DNA of 44,713 nt, taken from the NCBI GenBank assembly GCA_020436225.1, contig JAGQYE010000088.1, positions 1 to 44,713 on the forward strand, in the 5' to 3' direction. Each line of letters starts with the position of its first letter. Within the stretch, counting starts at the first letter, position 1. The notes beneath the pieces are model-generated. The model made no database searches, had not been told where the DNA came from, and saw only the letters and a program-made list of their open reading frames with translations. Origin of the DNA: Bacteroidota bacterium (lineage in GTDB: Bacteria > Bacteroidota > Bacteroidia > Chitinophagales > JADIYW01). Both the position numbers and the translations under genes were made by a program. Positions 8,438-17,457 of this stretch are shown one piece after another.

Positions 8438-9844
8438 ATGCAAATCAAGTTTGGTACAGATGGTTGGAGAGCCATTATTGCTCAAGAATTTACTACGGAT
8501 AATGTAGCACGCGTGGCAAAAGCAACAGCGCTTTGGGTAAATTCAATTCAAGAAAATCCAAGCATAACTATTGGACATGATTGCCGTTTTGCAGGTGCAC
8601 TTTTTGTAGAAACAGCCATTAAAGTATTGTGCAATGAAGGTGTAAAAGTATATGCTCATAAAGGAATATGCTCTACTCCAATGATTTCTTTAGGATGTGT
8701 GAAATTAAACACAACGGCAGGTGTCGTAATTACTGCTTCTCACAACCCGCCGAGCTACAATGGCTTCAAACTAAAATCAAATTATGGAGGACCAACAACG
8801 CCAAATGATATAGCAAAAGTAGAAGCCTTAATTCCGGAAAAAATGGAAATACCAAGCACAACTTTGGCTCAATTAATTGAAAATGGACAATTAGAATATG
8901 TTGACTTAGAAACAATGTATTTTAATCACGTAGAAGCATCTTTTGATATGAATGCCATCAGAAATTCAGGAATGATTTTCGGGTATGATGCTATGTTTGG
9001 TGCCGGACAAAAAATCACGCGTCGTTTATTGCCTAATAATTTAGTGTATTTACATTGCGAAGAAAATCCGGGTTTTAACGGACAAGCACCGGAGCCTTTG
9101 CATAAAAATTTATTGGAGTTTTCTGAGCTAATCAAAAAATCTACAGATATAGAATTTGGTTTTGCCAATGATGGCGATGCCGATAGAATTGGTTGCTATG
9201 ACAATGAAGGCAATTTCATCGACTCGCATCATGTCATTCTTTTGCTTATTCATTATCTACATAAATACAAAAACTTAACCGGAAAAGTCGTTATCTCATT
9301 TACGGTTTCCGACAAAATAAAAATACTATGTGATGCGTACAATTTACCATGTGAAGTTACGCCGGTAGGTTTTAAATATGTTTGTGAAATAATGATAAAT
9401 GAAGATGTGTTAGTAGGCGGCGAAGAAAGTGGAGGCATCGCTATTAAAGGACATATTCCGGAACGCGATGGCGTTTGGATGGCGCTGGTGTTGATGGAAT
9501 TTATGGCGAAAACAGGAAAATCAATTAAAGCATTGATACAAGAAGTTTATGCTATCGTTGGTACATTTGATTACGACAGATACGATTTGCATATCTCTGA
9601 AGAAATCAAGCAAAAAGTTATCAATAACTGTAAAAACGACAGCTATAAAAATTTTGGAAAATATACTATTGAAAGAAAAGAAGATATTGATGGTTGGAAA
9701 TATTTCTTGCCTGATGGTGCTTGGACGATGATACGCGCTTCGGGCACAGAACCGGTGTTGCGCGTTTATGGTCAAGCAAAAGACAGAGCCGCTGTGATAG
9801 AATTATTAGATACTGTAAAAGCAACATTGCTTGAAGAAAAATAA
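8438..9844 (+). CDS. Phosphoglucomutase/phosphomannomutase family enzyme
   Basis: Moves phosphate between C1 and C6 of a hexose (glucose, mannose or glucosamine phosphate); cytoplasmic; 468 residues. The N-terminus has MQIKFGTDGWRAI. The phosphoserine loop is TASHNPPSYNGFK with the catalytic Ser at 101. The metal-binding loop is DGDADR at 245-250, the sugar-binding loop GGEESGG follows, and the C-terminal phosphate-binding loop is IRASGTEPVLRVYG. All four active-site loops are intact. Which sugar is used cannot be read from sequence; the family includes PGM, PMM and GlmM. purD follows by 40 nt, so the two are probably co-transcribed. Confidence 0.93.
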   Translation: MQIKFGTDGWRAIIAQEFTTDNVARVAKATALWVNSIQENPSITIGHDCRFAGALFVETAIKVLCNEGVKVYAHKGICSTPMISLGCVKLNTTAGVVITASHNPPSYNGFKLKSNYGGPTTPNDIAKVEALIPEKMEIPSTTLAQLIENGQLEYVDLETMYFNHVEASFDMNAIRNSGMIFGYDAMFGAGQKITRRLLPNNLVYLHCEENPGFNGQAPEPLHKNLLEFSELIKKSTDIEFGFANDGDADRIGCYDNEGNFIDSHHVILLLIHYLHKYKNLTGKVVISFTVSDKIKILCDAYNLPCEVTPVGFKYVCEIMINEDVLVGGEESGGIAIKGHIPERDGVWMALVLMEFMAKTGKSIKALIQEVYAIVGTFDYDRYDLHISEEIKQKVINNCKNDSYKNFGKYTIERKEDIDGWKYFLPDGAWTMIRASGTEPVLRVYGQAKDRAAVIELLDTVKATLLEEK

Positions 9845-9884
9845 GCAGAAGCTGAAAAAAATTCTTTATAAATAAATTGAATTA

Positions 9885-11162
9885 ATGAACATCTTATTGT
9901 TAGGTTCCGGTGGACGAGAGCATGCTTTAGCACAAAAGATTGCAGAAAGTAAACATTGCACCAATTTGTTTATCGCTCCGGGAAATCCTGGCACAAAATC
10001 ATTGGGCACTAACATAAATGTTTCAGCAACCGATTTTCATTCAATCAAAAAAATAGCTTTAGAAAATAACATCGAAATGTTGGTGGTTGGTCCCGAAGCA
10101 CCTTTAGTAGAAGGCATTTTCGATTTCTTTAAACAAGATGAAGCACTTCAACATATTCCGGTTTTAGGTCCGTCAAAAGTTGGCGCACAGTTAGAAGGAA
10201 GCAAATCTTTTTCTAAAGCATTTATGCAACGCAATGCTATTCCAACGGCAGCTTATGCTGAGTTTACGCAACAAAATATTGAAGATGGAATTGACTATCT
10301 ACAACAACAAAAAACGCCAATTGTATTAAAAGCAGATGGCTTAGCTGCCGGCAAAGGTGTGTTAATTTGCTCAACTTTAGAAGAAGCACTACAAGAATTT
10401 AAAGCGATGTTAGACGGAAAATTTGGCGATGCAAGTGCCAAAGTTGTGGTGGAAGAATTTATGGACGGCATCGAGTTTTCTGTTTTTGTTTTAACGAATG
10501 GAAAAGAATATAAAATTTTGCCAACGGCAAAAGATTATAAACGTATCGGCGAAGGAGATACCGGTTTGAACACCGGAGGAATGGGCGCCGTTTCTCCGCC
10601 ACCATTTGTTACAGACGAGATGATGCATGTTGTAGAAACTACAATCGTACAACCAACAATTCAAGGTTTAGCGAAAGAAAATATTACTTATTTTGGTTTT
10701 GTTTATGTTGGTTTGATGTATCTGAAAACCGGCGAATTGAAAGTAGTAGAATACAATTGTAGAATGGGCGATCCGGAAACCGAAGTAGTTTTTCCAAGAA
10801 TAAAATCAGATATAATTGAACTTTTCCAAGCAACATTTGATGGCAGTTTATCTTCTTTTGAATTAGAAATTGATGAACGTGCAGCTACTACTATTATTTT
10901 GGCAAGTGGAGGTTATCCCGAAGAATTTGAAAAAGGAAAAATTATTTCAGGAATTGATACTGTCAAAGATTCTATCGTTTTTCACTGCGGTACAAAAGAT
11001 GACGAACAAGGCAAATTATATACAAATGGCGGTCGAGTTTTAGCGGTTACTTCTTTAGCAAATGATTGGAAAAATGCGATAAAAATTTCCAATGAAAACG
11101 CACACAAAATCTCATTCGAGAATAAATATTTCCGCAAAGATATTGGTTTTGATTTAGGTTAA
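9885..11162 (+). CDS. purD: Phosphoribosylamine-glycine ligase
   Basis: Second step of de novo purine synthesis: joins 5-phosphoribosylamine and glycine using ATP; cytoplasmic. 425 residues, the normal length for monofunctional PurD. N-terminal LLLGSGGREHALAQKI, ATP-grasp core with VLKADGLAAGKGVLIC, GDTGLNTGGMGAVSP, and the signature NCRMGDPETEVVFPR are all present. It follows the phosphohexomutase gene and converges on queA. The 129-nt tail-to-tail gap contains only a weak 6-bp hairpin (TCAGAA/TTCTGA) with no long T run. Confidence 0.97.
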   Translation: MNILLLGSGGREHALAQKIAESKHCTNLFIAPGNPGTKSLGTNINVSATDFHSIKKIALENNIEMLVVGPEAPLVEGIFDFFKQDEALQHIPVLGPSKVGAQLEGSKSFSKAFMQRNAIPTAAYAEFTQQNIEDGIDYLQQQKTPIVLKADGLAAGKGVLICSTLEEALQEFKAMLDGKFGDASAKVVVEEFMDGIEFSVFVLTNGKEYKILPTAKDYKRIGEGDTGLNTGGMGAVSPPPFVTDEMMHVVETTIVQPTIQGLAKENITYFGFVYVGLMYLKTGELKVVEYNCRMGDPETEVVFPRIKSDIIELFQATFDGSLSSFELEIDERAATTIILASGGYPEEFEKGKIISGIDTVKDSIVFHCGTKDDEQGKLYTNGGRVLAVTSLANDWKNAIKISNENAHKISFENKYFRKDIGFDLG

Positions 11163-11291
11163 ATCAACAGAAATCAGAAGTTTATTTTCTGAAAATCATT
11201 TTGCAATGAATGACTTTTAATAGCATTACCACGAAAGCGTTAATCTCAATAATCTTTCAGCTAAAAATAAAAATTCGAATAAAGAAAATTC

Positions 11292-12341
11292 TTAGTCGAT
11301 AATCAACATCGCATCGCCGTAAGAGAAGAAATTATATTTCTTCTCTAATGCTTTTTGGTAAGCTTCCATCGTCAAATCATATCCAGCAAATGCAGCAATC
11401 ATAATAATCAAACTGGATTTCGGAACATGGAAATTGGTTATCATGCTATTGGCAATACTAAAATCATAAGGTGGGTGAATAAATAAATTTGTCCAACCTT
11501 CCATTGGTTTTAATAATTTATCGGCAGAAAAAGCAGATTCGATTGAACGCATAGATGTAGTTCCAACAGCACAAATATTTTTCTTATTTTGAATGGCGCG
11601 ATTAACAATCTTTGAGCATTTTTCATCTATCTGAAAATATTCGGCATCCATTTTATGTTTTGATAAATCTTCCACATCAATAGAACGGAAAGTTCCTAAT
11701 CCAATATGTAAAGTAAGCTCGGCAAAATCAACACCTTTAATCTCCAAACGTTTCATTAATTCTCGGCTAAAATGCAAACCTGCAGTTGGCGCAGCAACAG
11801 CGCCTTCATTCTTAGCATAGATTGTTTGGTAATTATCTTTGTCAGATTCTTCCGGTTCTCTTTTGATATATTTAGGCAAAGGTGTATTGCCCAATTTTTC
11901 GATTATTTTTCTGAAATCGGCATCGCTACCATCAAATAAGAAGCGAATAGTTCTTCCTCGAGATGTGGTATTGTCCACCACTTCAGCCACTAAATCATCA
12001 TCTCCAAAATATAATTTATTGCCAACGCGAATTTTTCTTGCCGGATCAACTAATACATCCCACAAACGCAAATCATGATTTAATTCTCTCAACAAAAACA
12101 CTTCAATTTTTGCGCCTGTTTTTTCTTTCGTGCCATACATTCGAGCCGGAAAAACTTTAGTGTTATTGACCACCATAACATCACCATCATCGAAATAATT
12201 CAATACATCTTTGAAGATTTTGTGCTCAATTTTTCCGGTTTTACGATGTACTACCATCAACTTGCATAAGTCGCGTTCTTTTGATGGATAAAGTGCAATT
12301 TTTTCTTTTGGAAGTTCGAAGTCGAATTGTGAAAGTTTCAT
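11292..12341 (-). CDS. queA: S-adenosylmethionine:tRNA ribosyltransferase-isomerase
   Basis: Converts 7-aminomethyl-7-deazaguanine in tRNA to epoxyqueuosine, using SAM as ribosyl donor; cytoplasmic. 349 residues, the standard length. Begins [20 protein letters not shown]; the conserved [24 protein letters not shown] and near-C-terminal [20 protein letters not shown] are all present. Works with tgt, encoded about 26 kb away in this window, so the organism likely makes queuosine rather than only salvaging it. Has its own well-formed promoter with a leader of about 45 nt. Confidence 0.97.
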   Translation of the reverse strand: MKLSQFDFELPKEKIALYPSKERDLCKLMVVHRKTGKIEHKIFKDVLNYFDDGDVMVVNNTKVFPARMYGTKEKTGAKIEVFLLRELNHDLRLWDVLVDPARKIRVGNKLYFGDDDLVAEVVDNTTSRGRTIRFLFDGSDADFRKIIEKLGNTPLPKYIKREPEESDKDNYQTIYAKNEGAVAAPTAGLHFSRELMKRLEIKGVDFAELTLHIGLGTFRSIDVEDLSKHKMDAEYFQIDEKCSKIVNRAIQNKKNICAVGTTSMRSIESAFSADKLLKPMEGWTNLFIHPPYDFSIANSMITNFHVPKSSLIIMIAAFAGYDLTMEAYQKALEKKYNFFSYGDAMLIID

Positions 12342-12390
12342 GTTGAAGTTTTATTATTTTACGGAATAATAGGTTGAATTAAATTCTGCG

Positions 12391-12422
12391 CAAAGGTAAG
12401 TCGCAGATTGCCATTTTGCAAA
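12391..12422 (-). promoter_or_regulatory. Promoter of queA (TTTG-N20-TACCTTTG)
   Basis: On the minus strand: TTTG (12419-12422), 20 nt, then TACCTTTG (12391-12398). One of the best matches in the window to the Bacteroidota housekeeping promoter. Predicted start about 45 nt before the ATG. Confidence 0.75.
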
Positions 12423-12453
12423 TGCTACATATTTTTATTTGATTAAATTTTAG

Positions 12454-12461
12454 TAGGTTTG
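12454..12461 (+). promoter_or_regulatory. -7 box of the permease gene, 4 nt before the ATG
   Basis: TAGGTTTG, exact TAnnTTTG match, followed by ctta and the ATG. No good -33 at the expected distance. Predicts a leaderless or nearly leaderless mRNA. Confidence 0.5.
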
Positions 12462-12465
12462 CTTA

Positions 12466-13728
12466 ATGCAACAAGTGCTGCAAATCCTAAAAGAAACATT
12501 GAAGTTGACCTTTCGTCAGCTTTGGTTGAATAAGTTGCGTTCTTTTTTGTCTTTGTTTGGAATTACAGTTGGTATTTTTAGCATTATAGCCATATTAACT
12601 TCAGTTGATGCGTTGAAAAATAACATTAACCAATCTATCAATAGTTTGGGCGATAATGTTTTGTTTGTAAATAAATGGGCTTGGACATTTAGCAGTCCGA
12701 CAGATTATCCATGGTGGAAATATTTTCAACGCCCAAATGTAACTTATGAGAATTATAAGTATGTCAAGAACAAAACTAAATTGGCAGAAGCAGTTTCGTT
12801 TGAGTTGAATCCTCGCAGATTTCCCGAAATTTCTTATCGTGATAAAAAAACGCATAAAGCAAATTTATCCGCTGTTGCCGATAATTACGGAAAAGTTTTT
12901 CAATTGGAAATAGCACATGGTCGATTTCTCTCATCGATGGAAATTAATAACGGATTGAATGTTTGTGTGATTGGTCAAGATATCGCAGATAAATTATATA
13001 GTAAAGTGGAAAATCCGGTTGGTTTAGAATTGCGTATTGATGGCAAACCAACAACAATTATTGGCGTAATTGCCAAAAAAGGCGAGGATTTGCTGGGATT
13101 TAATTACGATAAAACCATTATTGTTCCTGTATTTTTCTATGAAAGAAATTTTTCTGTTAATGATAATTTTGTAGATAAAACTTTAGAGCTACGTACTAAA
13201 CCAGGTGTACAATTAGCTGATTTAAAGCAAGAAGTAATTGGCATTATGCGTGCCACTCGGAAATTACGACCCAAACAAGAAGATGATTTTTCTATCAATC
13301 AATTGAGTGTTATAGCTAAAGGTTTTGATAGTGTTTTTGATTCGCTTGGTATGGTAAAATGGGTAATTGGTGCTTTTTCATTAATTGTAGGCGGCTTCGG
13401 AATTGCAAACATTATGTTTGTTTCTGTTTCTGAAAGAAAAGCATTAATTGGCATAAAAAAAGCATTGGGCGCCAAACGTAGAGATATCTTATTAGAATTT
13501 TTATTAGAAGCAATTTTCCTTTGTATGATGGGTGCTTTAGTAGGTTTAGCTTTAGTATATGTGTTGTGCTATTTTGCAACGGAAGCCAGCGGAATGAAAT
13601 TTTCTTTAAGTATAATGAATATTTCGATTGCCTTTATTATTTCATTTGTGTTAGGCATTTTAGCCGGCATAATTCCTGCATTTTTAGCTGCCAATATGGA
13701 TCCGGTTGAAGCAATTAGGAGCAAATAG
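12466..13728 (+). CDS. MacB/FtsX-type ABC transporter permease
   Basis: 420 residues, inner membrane. One N-terminal membrane segment (about 25-45, following LTFRQLWLNKLRSFLSLFGITVG), a large periplasmic MacB-type domain (about 50-290), then three C-terminal membrane segments within the FtsX domain. The signature SERKALIGIKKALGAKRRDILLEFLLEA lies between the last segments, and the protein ends with NMDPVEAIRSK. This is the layout of type VII ABC permeases, which use ATP to drive mechanical work or export through a periplasmic partner. No ATPase or adaptor gene lies next to it here, so the substrate is unknown and the ATPase must be elsewhere. Confidence 0.88.
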   Translation: MQQVLQILKETLKLTFRQLWLNKLRSFLSLFGITVGIFSIIAILTSVDALKNNINQSINSLGDNVLFVNKWAWTFSSPTDYPWWKYFQRPNVTYENYKYVKNKTKLAEAVSFELNPRRFPEISYRDKKTHKANLSAVADNYGKVFQLEIAHGRFLSSMEINNGLNVCVIGQDIADKLYSKVENPVGLELRIDGKPTTIIGVIAKKGEDLLGFNYDKTIIVPVFFYERNFSVNDNFVDKTLELRTKPGVQLADLKQEVIGIMRATRKLRPKQEDDFSINQLSVIAKGFDSVFDSLGMVKWVIGAFSLIVGGFGIANIMFVSVSERKALIGIKKALGAKRRDILLEFLLEAIFLCMMGALVGLALVYVLCYFATEASGMKFSLSIMNISIAFIISFVLGILAGIIPAFLAANMDPVEAIRSK

Positions 13729-13736
13729 ATTTTTGG

Positions 13737-13816
13737 GTAGTAAGTAGTAAGTATTAAAATTTATTGTTTCATTACTTCATTATCAAATCACCAAATTGTC
13801 AAATTATCAAATTATT
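13737..13816. repeat. AT-rich short-repeat tract (GTAGTAA x2 and ATTATCAAAT(T/C)A units)
   Basis: GTAGTAA is repeated in tandem at 13737-13750. Downstream comes a run of 8-9 nt units of the form TATCAAAT(T/C), containing ATTATCAAATCA (13779-13790) and ATTATCAAATTA (13803-13814). The tract fills the gap between two converging genes and runs into the last codons and stop of the HldA-like gene. The same two 12-mers occur between atpC and atpD. Confidence 0.6.
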
Positions 13817-14767
13817 TAAATCCTCAAATGAAATGGGTTGGATGTTTTCTTTTTGACAAACTAAATAGCCGGCTTTATTAGATAATTCAGCAATTTGTTC
13901 TAAGGAAAAACCACACAACAAGGCTAAAGTTGCTACAGCAATGACTGTATCGCCGGCACCGCAAACATCAGCATGTTGTAGCGTGTGCGTTTGCTGACTA
14001 AATAAAAAAGTTTCGTTGTTTGAAATGAGATTTCCTTGTTCGCCAAGTGTCAACAATAGATTTTTAAACTGTATTTTTTCTTGTAATATTTTCGTTGCAT
14101 CATGCCACTCTTGTTTTGTTCTCGATATTTTTGGCAAATTCAACATAAACAAAAATTCTTGTTCGTTAGGTTTAAATAAATCAATATTTTGATATAATTC
14201 CCAACTGTCAAATTTCGGGTCAACGGCAATTAAAAGATGGTGTTGTTTGGCGATAGCAAGAATTTCAGAAATATTTTTCTCATTTAATACACCTTTATTA
14301 TAATCTTGTAAAATAAGAGCATGTGGTTTATGGTTATTGATGGCATCAGTTAGATTTTTTATAATAAAATGGTTGATCAATTCTTCATACTCCAATTTTG
14401 CATCATCATCTATTCTAAAAAGCGGATTTGAATCTTGAAAAATTCTACTCTTTACTGTAGTTTTTTGCCGATGATTGGTATGTATATATTGATTAGAAAT
14501 ATCTTCTTCTGCCAATAATTTATAAATGATGTCTCCGGCATTATCATTGCCTACAGTTCCAATTAAGTAAGGAATTGCATGGAGTTTTTTTAGATTTAGA
14601 GCAACGTTTGCAGCACCACCTAAATATTGTTTTTTTTCTTGAATGGATAGAATTGGAACAGCTTTATATTCAGGCGAATTTCTTGTAGATGTAGATTGAA
14701 TAAATTCGTCTAAGATAATATCTCCAAGAACGAGGACACGTTTATTGTTGAATGTAGAAATATCCAT
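13799..14767 (-). CDS. HldA/RfaE1-like heptose-7-phosphate kinase (PfkB family)
   Basis: 322 residues, about the size of the kinase half of the bifunctional E. coli HldE. Likely phosphorylates D-glycero-beta-D-manno-heptose 7-phosphate at O1 in ADP-heptose synthesis for lipopolysaccharide core; cytoplasmic. Visible motifs: VLVLGDIILDEFI near the N-terminus, the PfkB glycine box YLGGAANVALNL, FRIDDDAK typical of the RfaE group, and the C-terminal signature DVCGAGDTVIAV with the catalytic Asp. The cytidylyltransferase domain is absent and no separate one is seen nearby. Another PfkB sugar kinase remains possible. It lies 55 nt downstream of the small membrane protein gene. Confidence 0.82.
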   Translation of the reverse strand: MDISTFNNKRVLVLGDIILDEFIQSTSTRNSPEYKAVPILSIQEKKQYLGGAANVALNLKKLHAIPYLIGTVGNDNAGDIIYKLLAEEDISNQYIHTNHRQKTTVKSRIFQDSNPLFRIDDDAKLEYEELINHFIIKNLTDAINNHKPHALILQDYNKGVLNEKNISEILAIAKQHHLLIAVDPKFDSWELYQNIDLFKPNEQEFLFMLNLPKISRTKQEWHDATKILQEKIQFKNLLLTLGEQGNLISNNETFLFSQQTHTLQHADVCGAGDTVIAVATLALLCGFSLEQIAELSNKAGYLVCQKENIQPISFEDLNNLII

Positions 14768-14822
14768 TTATCAACAACGAAAATAAGCATAAATAGCGAA
14801 GCGTAACAAATTTTGTTTGCTC

Positions 14823-14990
14823 TTAGTGGAAATCAAAAAGCGACATTTGTCTCAATAAATTCAAAATCCATCTAAAAAATAGAACAGCACAAATCATTAA
14901 GGCAATCAAAAAGAAAACGTTTGCTAAAAAACTCCAATAATCGTTGGTGTTGTGTTTATCATGGTCAATATGGAAATCCTTATTTCCCAT
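14823..14990 (-). CDS. Small single-pass membrane protein, 55 residues
   Basis: Not recognised. The ORF runs from an ATG to a TAA. It has a hydrophilic, His/Asp/Asn-rich N-terminus (MGNKDFHIDHDKHNTNDY), then about 25 hydrophobic residues (about 19-43: WSFLANVFFLIALMICAVLFF and on), then basic residues and the end LFDFH. A minus-strand TAACTTTA, one mismatch from the -7 consensus, lies 4 nt or fewer from a position suitable for a very short leader. It sits between the aspartate aminotransferase gene (79 nt upstream) and the HldA-like gene (55 nt downstream), on the same strand. The protein-like composition and clean membrane segment support a real gene; no homology search was possible. Confidence 0.5.
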   Translation of the reverse strand: MGNKDFHIDHDKHNTNDYWSFLANVFFLIALMICAVLFFRWILNLLRQMSLFDFH

Positions 14991-15069
14991 ATTTAAAGTT
15001 AATCAGAAATACACGACTTCGCCACTCTTTTTAAGTAAAAAGAAAAATCCAGTAAAGAGCAATAAAAGA

Positions 15070-16266
15070 TTAAGCTAATTTTGCTAATGCTTCTTTAACG
15101 CGCTTAAATGCTTCTTTTAAATTTTCTTCAGATGCAGCATAAGAAAAACGAACACATTCCGGTGTTCCAAATCCTGAGCCGCTCACTGCAGCAACATGAC
15201 CAACATTTAATAAGAATAAGCATAAATCATCAGCATCTTTGATAATTTCACCTTCATACGATTTTCCGAAATAAGCACTTAAATCAGGGAAAACATAAAA
15301 TGCGCCGGTTGGAATATTGCATTTTACATTTGGAATTTCCTTTAACATTGACAATACTAAATCTCTGCGTTTTTGAAATGCTTCGCGGAATTGATGTGTT
15401 GGCGTTTGGTCGCCCAAAAGAGCTGTAATCGTTGCGTGTTGAGCAACTGAGTTAGTACCTGATGTAACTTGACCTTGTAATTTGTCACACGCTTTTGTAA
15501 CAAAAGTTGGAGCGGCAATGTAGCCAATTCTCCAGCCGGTCATTGCATAACCTTTCGCTTGTCCGTTTACTACAATTGTTCTGTCTTTCATCGAAGGAAA
15601 TTCAGCGATAGACACATGTTTTCCGGTATAGTTGATGTGCTCGTAAATTTCATCAGAAATAACGTGCACGTGTGGATGTTTTTCTAATACTTTTACAAAT
15701 GATTCTATTTCTTCGCGCGTATAAACAGAACCGGTTGGATTGCTCGGCGAAGAATAGACTAAGAATTTTGTTTTTGGTGTGATAGCAGCTTCTAATTGTT
15801 CAGCAGTCATTTTAAAATCGGCATCTACAGTGGTTGGAATGATCACACATTTTCCGTTACACAATTTTACTTGTTCCGGATAAGAAACCCAGTAAGGTGC
15901 CGGAATAATAACCTCATCACCTTCATTTAAAAAGGAAATAAAGACATTGGCTAAACTTTGTTTTGCGCCGGTTGATACCACAATGTTTTCCGGTTTATAA
16001 TCCAAATTATTATCGCGTTTTAATTTTTCGCAAATAGCTTGTTTTAAATCTAAATATCCGGAAATTGGAGAATATGAATCGTACTTGCCACTGTCTAATG
16101 CTTGTTTTGCAGCATCTTTAATGTGTTGTGGCGTGTTAAAATCCGGCTCGCCTAATGACAAGCTGATTACGTGAACACCTTTAGCGGCTAACTCGCGGCT
16201 CAATTGTGCCATTTTAATAGTAGCTGATTCTGAAACTCGATTTAAGGTATCGGAAGTTGGTAACAT
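15070..16266 (-). CDS. Aspartate aminotransferase (PLP, class I fold, subgroup Ib type)
   Basis: 398 residues, cytoplasmic; transfers amino groups between aspartate and 2-oxoglutarate (related prephenate activity possible). Visible: ISLSLGEPDFNTP near the N-terminus, SPSNPTG in the middle, VISDEIYEH with the cofactor-contacting Asp205 and Tyr208, and the lysine loop QAKGYAMTGWRIGY with the Schiff-base Lys238. C-terminal VRFSYAASEENLKEAFKRV carries the substrate carboxylate Arg. Length and motifs fit the bacterial Ib aspartate aminotransferases. It has a strong promoter; the small membrane protein and HldA-like genes follow on the same strand. Confidence 0.92.
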   Translation of the reverse strand: MLPTSDTLNRVSESATIKMAQLSRELAAKGVHVISLSLGEPDFNTPQHIKDAAKQALDSGKYDSYSPISGYLDLKQAICEKLKRDNNLDYKPENIVVSTGAKQSLANVFISFLNEGDEVIIPAPYWVSYPEQVKLCNGKCVIIPTTVDADFKMTAEQLEAAITPKTKFLVYSSPSNPTGSVYTREEIESFVKVLEKHPHVHVISDEIYEHINYTGKHVSIAEFPSMKDRTIVVNGQAKGYAMTGWRIGYIAAPTFVTKACDKLQGQVTSGTNSVAQHATITALLGDQTPTHQFREAFQKRRDLVLSMLKEIPNVKCNIPTGAFYVFPDLSAYFGKSYEGEIIKDADDLCLFLLNVGHVAAVSGSGFGTPECVRFSYAASEENLKEAFKRVKEALAKLA

Positions 16267-16283
16267 AACAAAAATTTTGAGTA

Positions 16284-16316
16284 CAAAGGTATATAGAATG
16301 CACCTCGATTTTCAAA
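16284..16316 (-). promoter_or_regulatory. Promoter of the aspartate aminotransferase gene (TTTG-N21-TACCTTTG)
   Basis: Minus strand: TTTG (16313-16316), 21 nt, TACCTTTG (16284-16291), then 17 nt to the ATG. Full consensus match. Confidence 0.75.
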
Positions 16317-16360
16317 AATTAGATATTATGTTTTTGTTTAGATGTGCTTGGATTTGCTGA

Positions 16361-16388
16361 TTTGTTTAAGTTGAGAATAGTAACTTTG
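16361..16388 (+). promoter_or_regulatory. Promoter of the YjbQ gene (TTTG-N16-TAACTTTG)
   Basis: TAACTTTG (16381-16388) is an exact -7 match 17 nt before the chosen ATG; TTTG at 16361-16364 gives a somewhat short 16-nt spacer. Confidence 0.5.
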
Positions 16389-16405
16389 CTTATACTTTTT
16401 TGATT

Positions 16406-16819
16406 ATGATTACTCAATATGAAATTATTTTGCCTGAATTTCCGAGAGGTTTTCATTTAATTACACAACGTGTCTTAGCTCAAATTAAAGGATTGCCTCA
16501 AACAGGCATTTTTCATTTATTTATAAAACATACTTCAGCAGGTTTGACCATTAATGAAAATGCAGATGATGATGTACGTCGAGATTTTGCTTCTTGGATG
16601 GATAGATACGTAAAAGAAAATGAGCCTTATTATTTACACACAATTGAAGGCAGCGATGATATGCCGGCACACATAAAATCGAGTTTAGTAGGAAGTAGTA
16701 TTTCTATTCCAATTACAAATGGCAAATTAAATTTGGGCACTTGGCAAGGAATATATTTGTGTGAGTTTAGAAATCGTGGAGGACAAAGGAAACTCATCGC
16801 CACAATTTACGGCGAGTAA
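16406..16819 (+). CDS. YjbQ/UPF0047 family protein
   Basis: 137 residues from the ATG that gives MITQYEIILPEF; a TTG two codons earlier is possible but less likely. The family fold is compact and mostly beta. Hallmarks are visible: GIFHLFIKHTSAGLTINENAD, then YLHTIEGSDDMPAHIKSSLVGSSISIPI, and GTWQGIYLCEFRNRGGQRKLIATIYG at the end, with the conserved His and Glu residues. Some members have been reported to have thiamine-phosphate synthase activity at low level, hence the database name; the true cellular role is uncertain. Stands alone and converges on the NlpC/P60 gene. Confidence 0.9.
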   Translation: MITQYEIILPEFPRGFHLITQRVLAQIKGLPQTGIFHLFIKHTSAGLTINENADDDVRRDFASWMDRYVKENEPYYLHTIEGSDDMPAHIKSSLVGSSISIPITNGKLNLGTWQGIYLCEFRNRGGQRKLIATIYGE

Positions 16820-16838
16820 TTTTTTATTTCTAAAGAAA

Positions 16839-17378
16839 TTATTGTTGAACAATTCTTCCGGCTCTGCAATAACGTTTGTCCCAATAAGCATCATTAAGTG
16901 AACTGATGGTTACGCCTTGAGAAGAAGATGAATGAGTGAATTTTCCATCTTGCAAATAAACGCCAACATGCGAAATACCATAGCCTTTCATATTGAAGAA
17001 AACTAAATCACCTTCTTTTAATTCTTCTCTATCCACATATTCGGTAAGGTCAGCTAATTGGCGAGAAGTAGCATAACTGTCAGCACAATCATTCATCAAT
17101 TTATAAACATAATTTGAGCAATCAATGCCTTTTTTAGTTTTTCCACCATATTGATAAGGTGTGTGCCACCAATTAAATATTTTGGTGTACATACTTAAAT
17201 CAGAAGCTTTGCGGATGTTAATGTTTATTTTTTGAAAGAAATTTGAAAAAGCATCGATATTAATATCTTTTTGATCGCATATTTTTTCTAAAGCAGTACA
17301 AAACCCATTGGAGGCTTGTACGCGTTCTTGCGTAAAGAATACAATAAATAAAGTAAGGGCGATGGTTATATTTCTCAT
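16839..17378 (-). CDS. Secreted NlpC/P60 (C40) peptidoglycan peptidase
   Basis: 179 residues with a signal peptide (about 1-22). The C40 domain covers about residues 65-179. Catalytic Cys87 is in GIDCSNYVYKLM, His137 in GISHVGVYL, and the third polar residue is probably His149 in FTHSSSSQGV. WHTPYQYGG before the Cys and GDLVFF before the His are typical. Such enzymes cut D-glutamyl-meso-diaminopimelate or related bonds in peptidoglycan stems in the periplasm. It follows the tailed glycosidase gene by 79 nt on the same strand; that gap holds short repeats (17417-17454). Confidence 0.9.
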   Translation of the reverse strand: MRNITIALTLFIVFFTQERVQASNGFCTALEKICDQKDINIDAFSNFFQKININIRKASDLSMYTKIFNWWHTPYQYGGKTKKGIDCSNYVYKLMNDCADSYATSRQLADLTEYVDREELKEGDLVFFNMKGYGISHVGVYLQDGKFTHSSSSQGVTISSLNDAYWDKRYCRAGRIVQQ

Positions 17379-17416
17379 GGAAGTGAAAATACAAAAAGTA
17401 ACTAAGTGAGAAAAGA

Positions 17417-17454
17417 AGTTGCAACTGAGTTGCGGTTAAAAACTTGTTAAAAAC
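17417..17454. repeat. Short dyads and a direct repeat upstream of the NlpC/P60 gene
   Basis: AGTTGCAACT (17417-17426) is a perfect palindrome; GCAACTgAGTTGC (17421-17433) is a second dyad overlapping it; GTTAAAAAC occurs twice, 11 nt apart (17435-17443 and 17446-17454). They lie 40-76 nt upstream of the start codon, where a regulator could act, but nothing identifies one. Confidence 0.35.
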
Positions 17455-17457
17455 CTT

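Noticed and set aside
11163-11291. Hairpin between purD and queA as a terminator
   Set aside because: Only a 6-bp AT-rich stem with no T run; too weak to annotate.
12466-13728. Complete MacAB-like efflux operon
   Set aside because: Only the permease is present; neighbours are queA and a sugar kinase on the other strand.
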